DNA of 64,000 bases from Acidobacteriota bacterium (GTDB lineage: Bacteria; Acidobacteriota; Blastocatellia; Pyrinomonadales; Pyrinomonadaceae). Positions within the stretch are counted from its first letter, which is position 1, and the number at the start of each line of letters is the position of its first letter. The stretch is from contig JADKBM010000011.1 of the NCBI GenBank assembly GCA_016715115.1, positions 248,001 through 312,000 of the forward strand. Direction: 5' to 3'. Below are positions 52,967-61,660 of this stretch, in pieces. The translations under genes and the position numbers were made by a program. The notes below the pieces were generated by a model. The model saw only the letters and a list, made by a program, of their open reading frames with translations. It ran no database searches and was not told the origin of the DNA.

Positions 52967-54244
52967 ATGGCGGATCGAACAAAAAACAAGAGCGATAAAT
53001 TATCGACGGATTGGCTGCTTCGAGGCGTCTTGACGAAGGTCGGCGACGCGTTTGACAGGCTCACCGGTCGGAGCTATAGACCGTCGAGCAGTCTGGCGAC
53101 GTCGGAGTTGATCGAAAAACTCAAGAAACTCCTGGATCACGAGGTCCGGAACGGGAAGTTCGTCCCGCATAACATCAAACTCAAGATGCAGTGGGACAAA
53201 TTCTCGACCGATTCGGACGAAACGCTCCGGATACTCGAGAATGAGTTAAAGGTCGCGGTGATCGATCACATCAATGATTTTCGATATCACACCTACGCGC
53301 CGATAAACCTCCAGATCAAACCCGATTATTTCACCGAAGGCATCAAACTTCTGGTCAGTTTCGACAAGTTCACCGAGGACGAGAGCGAAGTCGCGGTCAA
53401 CGTCACGGTTCCGCAGGTCCGCGTCGGCGACTACATTCCGGAGTTGCCCGAAACGCCGGTACCCGCACCTTTGACCGAGAGATTCATCGCCCATTTCTCG
53501 GCCGCCGGCAAAACCAAGTCGGTCGAACTTGAATTCAGGGGCAACCAGCGCCTGAGCGTCGGGCGCGGCGGCGAGAATGATCTGGTGATCGACGATGCGA
53601 GCGTTTCGAAGATCCATGCGTCGCTCGTCGTCAACAGCGAAGGTCATTTGGCGGTCGCCGACACCGGGTCGACGAACGGAACATTCGTCGGGGGCAATCG
53701 TATTGCTTACGGAAAAGCGATACCTGTCGGTGAAGAGGGAAATCTCAAGTTCGGAACGATTCCGGTGCGGCTCGAGCATTTGCCGAATCCCGAGCGTGAA
53801 ATGATGATGGACGCGCCGACCGAGGAGTTCGAAATTTCATTCACCGAAAACGGACCGGTCACAGCGGTCTCTGAAACGCCGACGCGCATCGAGATTCTCA
53901 AGAAGATCGAACCGCCTCGGCCGGAGCCCGGGGCAACGCAGGCTGTACTTGAGCCGCTGCGTCCAACGCCTGAAATACCGCGGCCCGCGCCCGAGCCGCC
54001 GCGCCTGGTGCCCGACCCGCCGCGAACCGCGCCTGAGATACCGCGCCCGGTGCCTGAGCCGCCGCGAACCGCGCCTGAGCCGCCGCGAACCGCGCCAGAG
54101 CCTCCGCGTCCCGCGTCCGAGCCGCCGCGAACCGCGCCAGAGCCTCCGCGCCCCGCGTCCGAGCCGCCGCGTCCCGTGTCTGAGGCCGAGCCGGCTGAGC
54201 CGACCGTCGACCGGATAATCTTGGATTTCGATCAAAAGGACTAA
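52967..54244 (+). CDS. FhaA-like protein (DUF3662 and FHA domains, Pro-rich tail)
   Basis: 425 residues. The N-terminal part (about 1-150; LIEKLKKLLDHEVRNGKFVP, VIDHINDFRYHTYAPINLQI) resembles the DUF3662 region of mycobacterial FhaA. The FHA domain (about 175-270) has LSVGRGGENDLVIDDASVSK, IHASLVVN and the phosphothreonine-binding STNGTF. The tail (about 322-415) is a series of 7-residue units of the form EPPRTAP. FHA domains bind phosphothreonine made by Ser/Thr kinases. It is the first gene of the cell-wall cluster with a penicillin-binding protein, RodA and PP2C. Confidence 0.85.
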   Translation: MADRTKNKSDKLSTDWLLRGVLTKVGDAFDRLTGRSYRPSSSLATSELIEKLKKLLDHEVRNGKFVPHNIKLKMQWDKFSTDSDETLRILENELKVAVIDHINDFRYHTYAPINLQIKPDYFTEGIKLLVSFDKFTEDESEVAVNVTVPQVRVGDYIPELPETPVPAPLTERFIAHFSAAGKTKSVELEFRGNQRLSVGRGGENDLVIDDASVSKIHASLVVNSEGHLAVADTGSTNGTFVGGNRIAYGKAIPVGEEGNLKFGTIPVRLEHLPNPEREMMMDAPTEEFEISFTENGPVTAVSETPTRIEILKKIEPPRPEPGATQAVLEPLRPTPEIPRPAPEPPRLVPDPPRTAPEIPRPVPEPPRTAPEPPRTAPEPPRPASEPPRTAPEPPRPASEPPRPVSEAEPAEPTVDRIILDFDQKD

Positions 54245-54247
54245 AAA

Positions 54248-56128
54248 ATGACGCTGTATTTGATCCTTCTTCAACTCGACAAGCTCCGGCCGGAGAAATT
54301 GTTCGGCGGCCAGGTTTTGGAGCGTACGCCGGCCGGACTCAGCATCGTCTACCTGATCGGCGTCTCGGTCCTCATCTTGTTCCTGATCCTGTCGTTTTGG
54401 GGCAATTTTCGGATTCCGAAGCTTCCGTTCGAACTGAACCTCGACAAGGACGTCAAACGCCGTTTGACGACGACCCTCGCGAATCGCAGCCTTCGAGTTT
54501 GGCAGATCGTCTTCATCCTGTTGGCACTGTCGGTCTTCGGGTTTCATATTTACTGGACAAATTACGCCGATGCCTACAACGAACAGTTTCAGGCCTTGAG
54601 CTACAAGGATCTACGGATGCGTCGAACGAACGCGTCCGCGCTTCGCGGTTGGATGCTCGACCGGACGGGCAACCTCGACAACGCGCTTGCGTACTACAAG
54701 GTCGATTCGGATAAAAAGATAGATCGCAGCTATCCGCTTGAAAGGGAAATGGCCCATATTCTCGGGACCGAGCGCGGGACGCCCGGACTTGAACGCACTC
54801 TTTTCCGCCGCGATGCCGAGCCGCTCCCCGAGAGCTGGGAGATTCTGACGAAGTACAAGAAACCCGAACCCGAGAATCGCGATGTCCGGATCACGATTCA
54901 CCGCGAACTTCAGGCTTACGCCGCGAAACGGCTCGAGGGCAAGCGCGGCGGCATCGTTGTCCTCAATCCGCAGACCGGCGACGTCCTCGCGATGTACTCG
55001 AATCCGTCGTACAGTTTGAACGAAGCCGAATCGCTCGATGGATTTCTGAAACTCGAGGCCGACAAAAGAGACCAACCGCTGCTCAACCGCGCGACGCGTG
55101 AGTTTTATATTCCGGGATCGACGTTCAAGACATTCACGATGATTTCCGCATTTCGTGCGGGAAAAGAGGATACGATCCTTCCGGGATTGCCGGCTCCCGA
55201 TTGCTACACGCCGTTCCGCGGATCTAAACCCATCTGCGACGCCGGCGGAAGTTGCCACGCCTGCGGCGATATCGAGATCCGCGAGGCATTCAAGGTTTCG
55301 AGCAACCAGTATTTTTCGCAGATGGCGAACTTTCTCGGCCGCGATCAGATGGGGCAAACCGCCAAAGCGCTCGGGATCGAGCCGGTCGAGACACCGAAAG
55401 AAGCGTTGGCCCAGGGATTTTTCTCCGATATTTGGAACACCAGCAGCAAGCGCATCGCCAACTCGCTGGCGCCGGCCAAGTCAACGATCGTGACCGGTGA
55501 AAAGCTTACGCTCTACGACTTTGGCGTCGAGGGAATGGGACAGGGACTCGCCGGACAGATGACTCCGTTCCAGATGGCGTTGATCGCATCGGCGGCCGCG
55601 AATCTTCAGGGCAAACTGATGAAGCCGAAGATCGAGGCCGACATCCAGCCGCAGATGTTCACTCAGGTCCTGACGGCGGAACAAGCGGAACAGATACGCG
55701 AAATAATGTCGACGGTGACCGAAGAGGCCGGCGGAACGGGCGGCGTAGTTCGTTCGAAACTCGCGGGGACGGGGATAGTCAGCGGCGGGAAAACCGGAAC
55801 GGCGGATAAGGACGGCGTGATCGTTTACAACAAGGACGGCACGAAGAAGATGCGTAAGGTTAAACGCAAGAACGACCAGGGCGAGTGGGTCGAGGTCGAA
55901 GTCCCGGAAACCTACACGCGTTGGGACGGTTGGTTTCTGTCCATCGCACCGCTTGAGAATCCGCAGGTCGCGATCGCGGTCGTCGTCGAAGACATCGGCG
56001 GCTCGGCATACGGCGGGACGACCGCCGCGCCGATCGCCGCGGATATCATTCTGAAAGCAAGGGAACTCGGTCTTCTTGGTGAGAAGTACAAACCGAAGAC
56101 CGTGACGCAAAAGAAGGGCAAGAAATGA
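54248..56128 (+). CDS. Class B penicillin-binding protein, PbpA-like
   Basis: 626 residues. Two membrane spans (about 33-50 and 90-105) come before the periplasmic part; most class B PBPs have one. RGWMLDRTGNLD is the class B start motif. The transpeptidase domain has Ser291-x-x-Lys294 (GSTFKTF), Ser351-Ser-Asn353 and Lys515-Thr-Gly517. The enzyme cross-links peptidoglycan peptides. It starts 3 bp after the FHA gene and overlaps the RodA start by 4 bp (56125-56128), matching the PBP/SEDS pair that builds the wall. Confidence 0.93.
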   Translation: MTLYLILLQLDKLRPEKLFGGQVLERTPAGLSIVYLIGVSVLILFLILSFWGNFRIPKLPFELNLDKDVKRRLTTTLANRSLRVWQIVFILLALSVFGFHIYWTNYADAYNEQFQALSYKDLRMRRTNASALRGWMLDRTGNLDNALAYYKVDSDKKIDRSYPLEREMAHILGTERGTPGLERTLFRRDAEPLPESWEILTKYKKPEPENRDVRITIHRELQAYAAKRLEGKRGGIVVLNPQTGDVLAMYSNPSYSLNEAESLDGFLKLEADKRDQPLLNRATREFYIPGSTFKTFTMISAFRAGKEDTILPGLPAPDCYTPFRGSKPICDAGGSCHACGDIEIREAFKVSSNQYFSQMANFLGRDQMGQTAKALGIEPVETPKEALAQGFFSDIWNTSSKRIANSLAPAKSTIVTGEKLTLYDFGVEGMGQGLAGQMTPFQMALIASAAANLQGKLMKPKIEADIQPQMFTQVLTAEQAEQIREIMSTVTEEAGGTGGVVRSKLAGTGIVSGGKTGTADKDGVIVYNKDGTKKMRKVKRKNDQGEWVEVEVPETYTRWDGWFLSIAPLENPQVAIAVVVEDIGGSAYGGTTAAPIAADIILKARELGLLGEKYKPKTVTQKKGKK

Positions 56129-57879
56129 AAAGCCGCGCATCGACACACGTACTTATCTTGCTGTTGATCGTCATCCTGACGGCGATCTCTCACTATTCGA
56201 TCCACTACGGCGCGCTGATCCGCGGCTACGAGACGTCGTCCTACAGCGCCTTTCGAAATCTGGCTTTGCTCTCGTTTCTTGCGGTTCTTCCGATCTTTGT
56301 TTCGGTGGTTCTGAAGTTCAAGGGAAACTGGACACTCTACACGTCGGCCATACTCCTGTTCTCGATCGGACTCACGATCCAATACAGGCTCTTCAATGAC
56401 GGCGAATATGCGGTCGATGTACCGCGCGAGGAACGTGATCGCATCCAGAACTCAAGCCTTACGGACAAGGAAAAAGCGCGCGAACTGACCCGGGCCAAAT
56501 TGCGGGCGATGATCGCCGAGCGTGACGCGAAGATCAAAACGGCCCAGCTTCACTATATTCAGGAGAACTACACCCCGGAAAAGAAGAAGATGATGGGACT
56601 TCCGCAAACGCCGCCGGCGCCGGTCGATCTTTCCGAAGAGACGCCGCGTCCGGCGGGCGATTCGCTGATCGCGACGGCAACTTCCGGAAAGACTCTGATA
56701 CCGATCTTTTCGATACTCTGCTGCATCGGGGCGATTCTTCTTTTCCGAGACGAGCGATTTCTTGGTCTTCTTCAAAACAACGGATTCCTTCTTGTGCTCC
56801 TGACGCTCGTGCCGCTGATGCTGGCGGCGATCACTTCGAGGGCCGGCAAGTCGATCGGCAATATGACGCCCTGGGAGCCTTCGAAGATACCGTTTTTGAT
56901 CGGTTTCGCCGCGATCCTGGCTGTTCTTTACAAAAACCTCGCACGGACGTATTGGGGGATTCCGCGGGCGAAGGACGTTGTTCCGCTCGTCGTGATGGCG
57001 ATGATGCCGTTCGTGCCGTTCTTCGTGCTCAAGGACTTTGGGCAAATGATGGTTTTCAGCGGCGTTTACGCGACGCTTTTCCTGATTGCCGTCCGACGCT
57101 TTTCGCAGCGGTTCGTTCTTGTCGGCAGCGTCCTCCTGTTTGTCAGCATATTGGTCGTCGGCGCCTTGCCCGAAAAGACCCAGGAAAACATCCCGTTTTT
57201 GCCGACGCTCGCCAAGCCCGTCAAAGCGATCCTTCCGAATCGCATTCAGCAGCGTTTCCATTTGTGGCTCGACGGTTTCAATCCGCCGTCGCCGGAGACG
57301 TCCTGGTGGAAAGAAGACTACGACGACTATTACGAAGACCTGATCAAAAAGAATCCGGCGCTTCCGCAGGTGCTCGCCGAAGATGAGAATATGCTTCGCT
57401 CGATCAACGTCGACGCCTGGTTTGACGCGCTCGCATTTCAGCCCGCACAGGCGACGTTCGGTCTGGCTTCGGGCGGAACAACGGGCCGCGGCCTCGGCCT
57501 CGGATTCGTCGAACTGATTCCCGTTTCGGACTCGGATTATGTCTATGCCGCGCTCTCGGAAGAACTTGGACTTTTCGGCGGTTTACTGGTAATCTTTGCG
57601 CTGATTGTACTTGTCAGCGCCGGTGTGAGAACGGCACTCGATTCGCGCGATATGTTCAGCAAGCTTTGCGCTGTCGGATTGACGGCGTTTATCGGTTTTC
57701 AGGCGCTGGTCAATATGGGCGGAATCACCCGCGCGCTGCCGATGACCGGAATCACCTTGCCATTTGTCAGCTACGGCGGCTTCAGTTTGATCACGAGCTT
57801 CGTGATGCTCGGAATGCTGCTCGCGTTTTCGCATCGGAACGCGGTCGACCGAAACGAGGCAACGGCCGTTCGGACTTAG
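56125..57879 (+). CDS. SEDS family peptidoglycan glycosyltransferase (RodA/FtsW)
   Basis: 584 residues, about 150-200 longer than usual. The multi-span core has NMGGITRALPMTGITLPFVS and FVELIPVSDSDYVYAALSEE, both SEDS signatures. The extra length is mainly a charged segment at about 95-180 (PREERDRIQNSSLTDKEKAR onward) and another at about 365-430. These soluble insertions lie between spans and are not usual in RodA. It is coupled to the PBP gene by overlap. Confidence 0.92.
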   Translation: MKSRASTHVLILLLIVILTAISHYSIHYGALIRGYETSSYSAFRNLALLSFLAVLPIFVSVVLKFKGNWTLYTSAILLFSIGLTIQYRLFNDGEYAVDVPREERDRIQNSSLTDKEKARELTRAKLRAMIAERDAKIKTAQLHYIQENYTPEKKKMMGLPQTPPAPVDLSEETPRPAGDSLIATATSGKTLIPIFSILCCIGAILLFRDERFLGLLQNNGFLLVLLTLVPLMLAAITSRAGKSIGNMTPWEPSKIPFLIGFAAILAVLYKNLARTYWGIPRAKDVVPLVVMAMMPFVPFFVLKDFGQMMVFSGVYATLFLIAVRRFSQRFVLVGSVLLFVSILVVGALPEKTQENIPFLPTLAKPVKAILPNRIQQRFHLWLDGFNPPSPETSWWKEDYDDYYEDLIKKNPALPQVLAEDENMLRSINVDAWFDALAFQPAQATFGLASGGTTGRGLGLGFVELIPVSDSDYVYAALSEELGLFGGLLVIFALIVLVSAGVRTALDSRDMFSKLCAVGLTAFIGFQALVNMGGITRALPMTGITLPFVSYGGFSLITSFVMLGMLLAFSHRNAVDRNEATAVRT

Positions 57880-57913
57880 TTCGGAAGCAAAAGTCTTTCG
57901 CGGAGAAATTACA

Positions 57914-59518
57914 ATGGAATCCAATTATCAGATCAGCTCGGCGTCGGTTACCGACCGCGGCCTCAGTGAAAAGCGGCCGCAGAATGAAGACTCGTTCCTT
58001 GAGATTCCGGAAGTCGGATTGTATGCCGTCGCGGACGGCGTCGGCGGCGCCCAAGCCGGCGAGGTCGCCTCGCAAATGGCGATGGAGATCCTCGGCGAGG
58101 CGTTTGTGAACATTAATCCCGGCGCGGACGCCGAAGAAGTGATGCGGGTCGCCATCGAACGCGCAAACGCTGCGATCTTTCAGATGTCGGGCGATCTTGC
58201 GCAGCTTTCGATGATGGCGACGACTATCGTAGCGCTGCATATCAGCGGCAACGTCGCGACCATCGGACACGTCGGCGATTCGAGGCTCTACCGTCTCGAC
58301 AACCGCGGCAGTCTCTACCGCGAAACGCAGGATCATTCGGTTGTCGAGGAAGAGGTCAGAGCCGGGCGAATGACCGCCGCGCAGGCCGCGAACCATCCGA
58401 GCCGGAATGTAATTTCTCGCGCCCTCGGCGCCGAAGGAACGGTGGAGGTCGATCTCAAGACGATCATGTTCGAATCGGGGACGGTGTTTCTGATCTGTTC
58501 GGATGGCGTGACGCGCCACATCACTGATTTTGAGATCCGCGAACTGCTGCTTTCGAGTCCGAATCCGGCGTTGATTTGTGATCGAATCAAGGCCATCTGT
58601 TTTGACCGCGGCGCGGAAGACAATCTGACCGCGGTGATCGTTCGCGTTGCCGAAGCGGCCGTGCCGGCCATTTCGGATGATGCCCGGGCAACGGCTCCGT
58701 TAGCGGATTTTGAAGAAGAGACTGTCGCCGCGGTCCGCCAGGAAATCGAAACGCCGGCGGAATCGGAATTGCCGCCGACGGCAAGCCTCGAAATGCCGGC
58801 CGTCGCCGAATCGACGTTCGAAGACACCGACGAACAGTATCTTATTCATAGCGAGACCGAGGAGTTCGTGGAATTCGAGCAGACGGTGCCAATTGAAACT
58901 GACCCGACGCCCGAGATGCTGTCGTTTCAGGCCGAATCCCCGGTGTCCGAACCGGAGCCGGCGATGTCGGTCGAAGTCGACTCTCCGTTTTCGATGTATG
59001 CGGATGAGGAGGCAAAGAGCGGCGGCGGATTTTTCGGCAAGCTTCTTGGAGCGCTCTTGTGGCTGATAGTCGGCGCGGCCATCGGTGCCGGCGGTTATTT
59101 TGCATACCTGACTTACTTCGCTCCGGTTCCGGACGTACCTGCGCTGACTCCGAAAACGAACAACATCGCGCAAAGTTCGGTCGACACGTTGCGACAGGAC
59201 GCGGTCACCAAACCGGCGGAGGTCATCAAGCAATATGCGACCGCGCCGCCGAAGGATGCCTCCGACTTCTTCGTTCTCGGAAAAGCGCATCTCTACAACA
59301 AGAACTACGAGGAAGCGAAAAAGGCCTTCATCGAGGCGCGAAATCGTTTGAAGGACGTTTCGAGCGCCGAAAACAAAGCGGCGCTCGCCGCCGACATCAC
59401 GCAAGGCTTGATAATCGCGCAAAACAAGGACATTCAGGCAGCGTTTGAAAAGGAACTGAAGGTGATGGATGTGGCTCCGGCCTCCAACTCGGCCGCAAAC
59501 AGTTCGCGCGAACCGTAA
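57914..59518 (+). CDS. PP2C-family Ser/Thr phosphatase with membrane span and TPR-like tail
   Basis: 534 residues. The catalytic domain (about 1-245) has RPQNEDSFL, VADGVGGAQAGEVAS, TIGHVGDSRLYRLDN, FLICSDGVTRHI and EDNLTAVIVRV, with all metal-binding aspartates. A variable acidic linker leads to one span (LLGALLWLIVGAAIGAGGYF, about 375-395) and a helical C-terminal part. It should remove phosphate from kinase substrates, such as the FHA ligands. The order FHA, PBP, RodA, PP2C is the inverse of the actinobacterial pstP-rodA-pbpA arrangement; no kinase gene follows. Confidence 0.92.
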   Translation: MESNYQISSASVTDRGLSEKRPQNEDSFLEIPEVGLYAVADGVGGAQAGEVASQMAMEILGEAFVNINPGADAEEVMRVAIERANAAIFQMSGDLAQLSMMATTIVALHISGNVATIGHVGDSRLYRLDNRGSLYRETQDHSVVEEEVRAGRMTAAQAANHPSRNVISRALGAEGTVEVDLKTIMFESGTVFLICSDGVTRHITDFEIRELLLSSPNPALICDRIKAICFDRGAEDNLTAVIVRVAEAAVPAISDDARATAPLADFEEETVAAVRQEIETPAESELPPTASLEMPAVAESTFEDTDEQYLIHSETEEFVEFEQTVPIETDPTPEMLSFQAESPVSEPEPAMSVEVDSPFSMYADEEAKSGGGFFGKLLGALLWLIVGAAIGAGGYFAYLTYFAPVPDVPALTPKTNNIAQSSVDTLRQDAVTKPAEVIKQYATAPPKDASDFFVLGKAHLYNKNYEEAKKAFIEARNRLKDVSSAENKAALAADITQGLIIAQNKDIQAAFEKELKVMDVAPASNSAANSSREP

Positions 59519-59529
59519 GCGGCGGGGGA

Positions 59530-59760
59530 ATTAGAACTGGGAAGTGAGAACTGGGAAGTGAGAACTGGGAAGTGAGAACTGGGAAGTGAGAACTGGGAAG
59601 TGAGAACTGGTATTCGGAATTCCGAAATTGGAATTCCGAAATTGGAATTCCGACTTAGGAATTTTGGAATTTGCAACCTTGAAACCGAGAGCTGAGTTCT
59701 TGGAATTGTGAAAAACGGGAGTTGAGAAGCGAGGTCTTGCGACCGAACGGATCAGTTCTC
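59530..59760. repeat. Heptamer array, GAACTGG / GAAGTGA units then AATTCCG / AAATTGG units
   Basis: About five 14-bp GAACTGGGAAGTGA units (59533-59609) are followed by AATTCCG-AAATTGG-AATTCCG-AAATTGG-AATTCCG and degenerate 7-bp words to about 59710. A short inverted arm (CAGTTCTCGCTTCTTG) ends near 59768. The last 18 bases of the TrmH gene are encoded in it, giving the C terminus TRSEN, almost the same tail as the ABC ATPase at 43869. Confidence 0.88.
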
Positions 59761-60519
59761 GCTTCTTGTTTTTTCAAACAAGATGATTCCGGCCGAAACA
59801 GCCAGATTCAGGCTCTCGACATCGTTTTCCATTGGAATCACAATAAGTTCATCCATTGCCGCGAGTTCGGCGGGGCCAAGGCCGTGCGCTTCGGAACCGA
59901 AGACGATGAGTCGCGGAATCCTCCAGTCGACCTCGCGAAAAGCCAGCTTGCCTGAGACATCCGCCGCGGTTGTCGTCAGTCCAACGCTCCTCGACCAACC
60001 GACCGCATCTTCAAATTCCGCATCGGTCCAAATATTCAAACGCAGTGCCGCGCCCATTGAAGCACGCAGCGCCTTCGGCGAGAAAGCGTTGGCGGAATTG
60101 CACGAGATGACGACGTCGGTCGTCCCGGCGGCTTCGCAGGTTCGGAGAATCGCGCCTAGATTCGATGGGTTGTTTACGCGGTGCAGGAAAACCGCGGTGC
60201 TGCCCGAGAACCGTTCGGTGAAATTATCTTTTGAAGTGCTCGGCCGCTTTGCGATTAAAACAATCCCTTGTGAATTTTTGGTATCGGCGAGCGAATCGAA
60301 GATCCTGTCGGGAACGACGATCGATTCTTGGATCTCGTCGAACTCAAAGGAATTTTCAAAACCCTTCGCGAAAACCGCAAAAGCGATCTCTATCGGCGAA
60401 CGCATCGCCTCGCGCGCGAGCCTCAATCCTTCGATAAAAACAAAGTCAGTTTCGCGGCCGTCGCGGATGTCTCGGATATGCTTGAGTTTCGGATTGTCTC
60501 GGCTGGTTATCTCGATCAT
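59752..60519 (-). CDS. TrmH/SpoU-family RNA 2'-O-methyltransferase
   Basis: 255 residues. An N-terminal substrate-binding part (SRDNPKLKHIRDIRDGRETD) precedes the SPOUT domain with HRVNNPSNLGAILRTCEAAG, IVFGSEAHGLGPAEL and VIPMENDVESLNLAVSAGII. The trefoil-knot SAM-binding motifs are complete. It methylates 23S rRNA or tRNA; the exact target cannot be told. The C-terminal residues (TRSEN) and stop come from the repeat array. Confidence 0.9.
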   Translation of the reverse strand: MIEITSRDNPKLKHIRDIRDGRETDFVFIEGLRLAREAMRSPIEIAFAVFAKGFENSFEFDEIQESIVVPDRIFDSLADTKNSQGIVLIAKRPSTSKDNFTERFSGSTAVFLHRVNNPSNLGAILRTCEAAGTTDVVISCNSANAFSPKALRASMGAALRLNIWTDAEFEDAVGWSRSVGLTTTAADVSGKLAFREVDWRIPRLIVFGSEAHGLGPAELAAMDELIVIPMENDVESLNLAVSAGIILFEKTRSEN

Positions 60520-60667
60520 CGGAAACGGAAGGCATTGATCCTAATTACTCGACAGGTTTGCCCGCGCACCAGGCAACAAACGCAGCTTTCGGAAGCCGGC
60601 TGTTCGCGAAAAGAACGGAATTCGTTGGAATTCGCCGCTTTTGCGAAAGCTTGGTCAAAATGGAAAA

Positions 60668-60740
60668 TACTCGCGGCGGGGATCGAACCTGCGACCTTTC
60701 GCTCCGGAGGCGAACGCTCTATCCACTGAGCTACGCGAGC
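60668..60740 (-). tRNA. tRNA-Arg (anticodon CCG)
   Basis: The 73-base minus-strand sequence folds as a tRNA: acceptor stem GCTCGCG/CGCGAGT, D-arm GCTC/GAGC, anticodon stem TTCGC/GCGAA with loop CTCCGGA (anticodon CCG, reads CGG) and T-arm GCAGG TTCGATC CCCGC. CCA is not encoded. Two weak spots are a G1-U72 pair and an A51-C63 mismatch in the T stem. It is followed by a repeat array upstream of its 5' end. Confidence 0.88.
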
Positions 60741-60759
60741 ACGAGAATTTGATGATACC

Positions 60760-60992
60760 AAAAGCCGGGAAAGGGGAAAAGGGGAAAAAGGCAGAAGGCA
60801 AAAGGGGAAAGGGGAAAAGGCAAAAGGGGAAAGGGGAAAAGGCAAAAGGGGAAAGGGGAAAGGGAAAAGGAAAAAGGCAAAAGGCAAAAGGCAAAAGGCA
60901 AAAGGCAAAAGGCAAACACGAGAGGGTCCAACTCCTTTTCCTTTTGCCTTTTGCCTTTTTCCTTTTGCCCTTTTTCCTTTTGCCCTTTTTCA
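60760..60992. repeat. Heptamer array of GGCAAAA / GGGGAAA words with inverted arm
   Basis: Left part (60760 to about 60915): GGGGAAA, AGGGGAA and GGCAAAA in mostly 7-base phase, with occasional 8-base steps. Right part (60933-60990): CCTTTTGCCTTTTGCC and the like, the reverse complement. It is a purine-strand/pyrimidine-strand hairpin between the tRNA and the cyclophilin gene. Confidence 0.87.
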
Positions 60993-60993
60993 A

Positions 60994-61644
60994 TCACTTC
61001 GCTTGGATCGTCGCCGACTTGATCCTGACTGCGTCGGTCGGCTTCTCACCGTTTTTCGGGACGCCCGCGATGGTCCGGACATTGTTCATACCGTCGATGA
61101 CCTTGCCGAAGATCGTGTAATTCTTGTCGAACGCGGGTTCGCGTTTGAGCGTGATGAAAAATTGGGAATTCGCCGAATTGACGTCGTTTCCGAGGCGCGC
61201 CGCGCCAAGAATGCCCGTGTCGTACGGGATGTCGGAAAACTCCGCCGTGACGTTCGGCTTGCCCGAATCGCCTTCCTTTCCGGGCTGCGGTTTCGCACCG
61301 ACCTTGGTATCGGCGTTTCCCGCCTGAATGACGCTCGCGTTGACGCGGTGGAAGGCGATGCCGTTGTAATAGCCTTCCTTGATGAGTTCCTTGAACCGCG
61401 CGACCATCAGCGGCGCAACATTCGAGTAAAGCTCCATCTTGATCGTGCCGTAGGCAGGTTCCTCCATTTCGAAGACCGCGATCTCGTTGTCGGCAACGGG
61501 GGTGACGCCCTTCTTATAATCCGGGGAAGCCGTATTCGTGTTTGACGGCTTCTTGTTCGTCGCCGTGTTTGTCGATTTGTCAGCGCACGCCGCTGTCAGG
61601 GCGATCGCGCAAATGACGGTTAAGACCAATGATTTCTTAAACAT
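60994..61644 (-). CDS. Peptidyl-prolyl isomerase, cyclophilin type, lipoprotein
   Basis: 216 residues from ATG 61644; the frame is open further up without a start signal. A lipoprotein signal (VICAIALTAAC, Cys19) and a Thr/Asn-rich linker precede the cyclophilin domain (GTIKMELYSNVAPLMVARFK, YYNGIAFHRVNASVIQAGNA, SQFFITLKREPAFDKNYTIF, GKVIDGM). It is the exported, probably periplasmic, companion of the cytoplasmic paralogue at 62219. It lies 16 bp after the Dtd gene. Confidence 0.9.
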   Translation of the reverse strand: MFKKSLVLTVICAIALTAACADKSTNTATNKKPSNTNTASPDYKKGVTPVADNEIAVFEMEEPAYGTIKMELYSNVAPLMVARFKELIKEGYYNGIAFHRVNASVIQAGNADTKVGAKPQPGKEGDSGKPNVTAEFSDIPYDTGILGAARLGNDVNSANSQFFITLKREPAFDKNYTIFGKVIDGMNNVRTIAGVPKNGEKPTDAVRIKSATIQAK

Positions 61645-61660
61645 AAATTTCAAATTCTTC

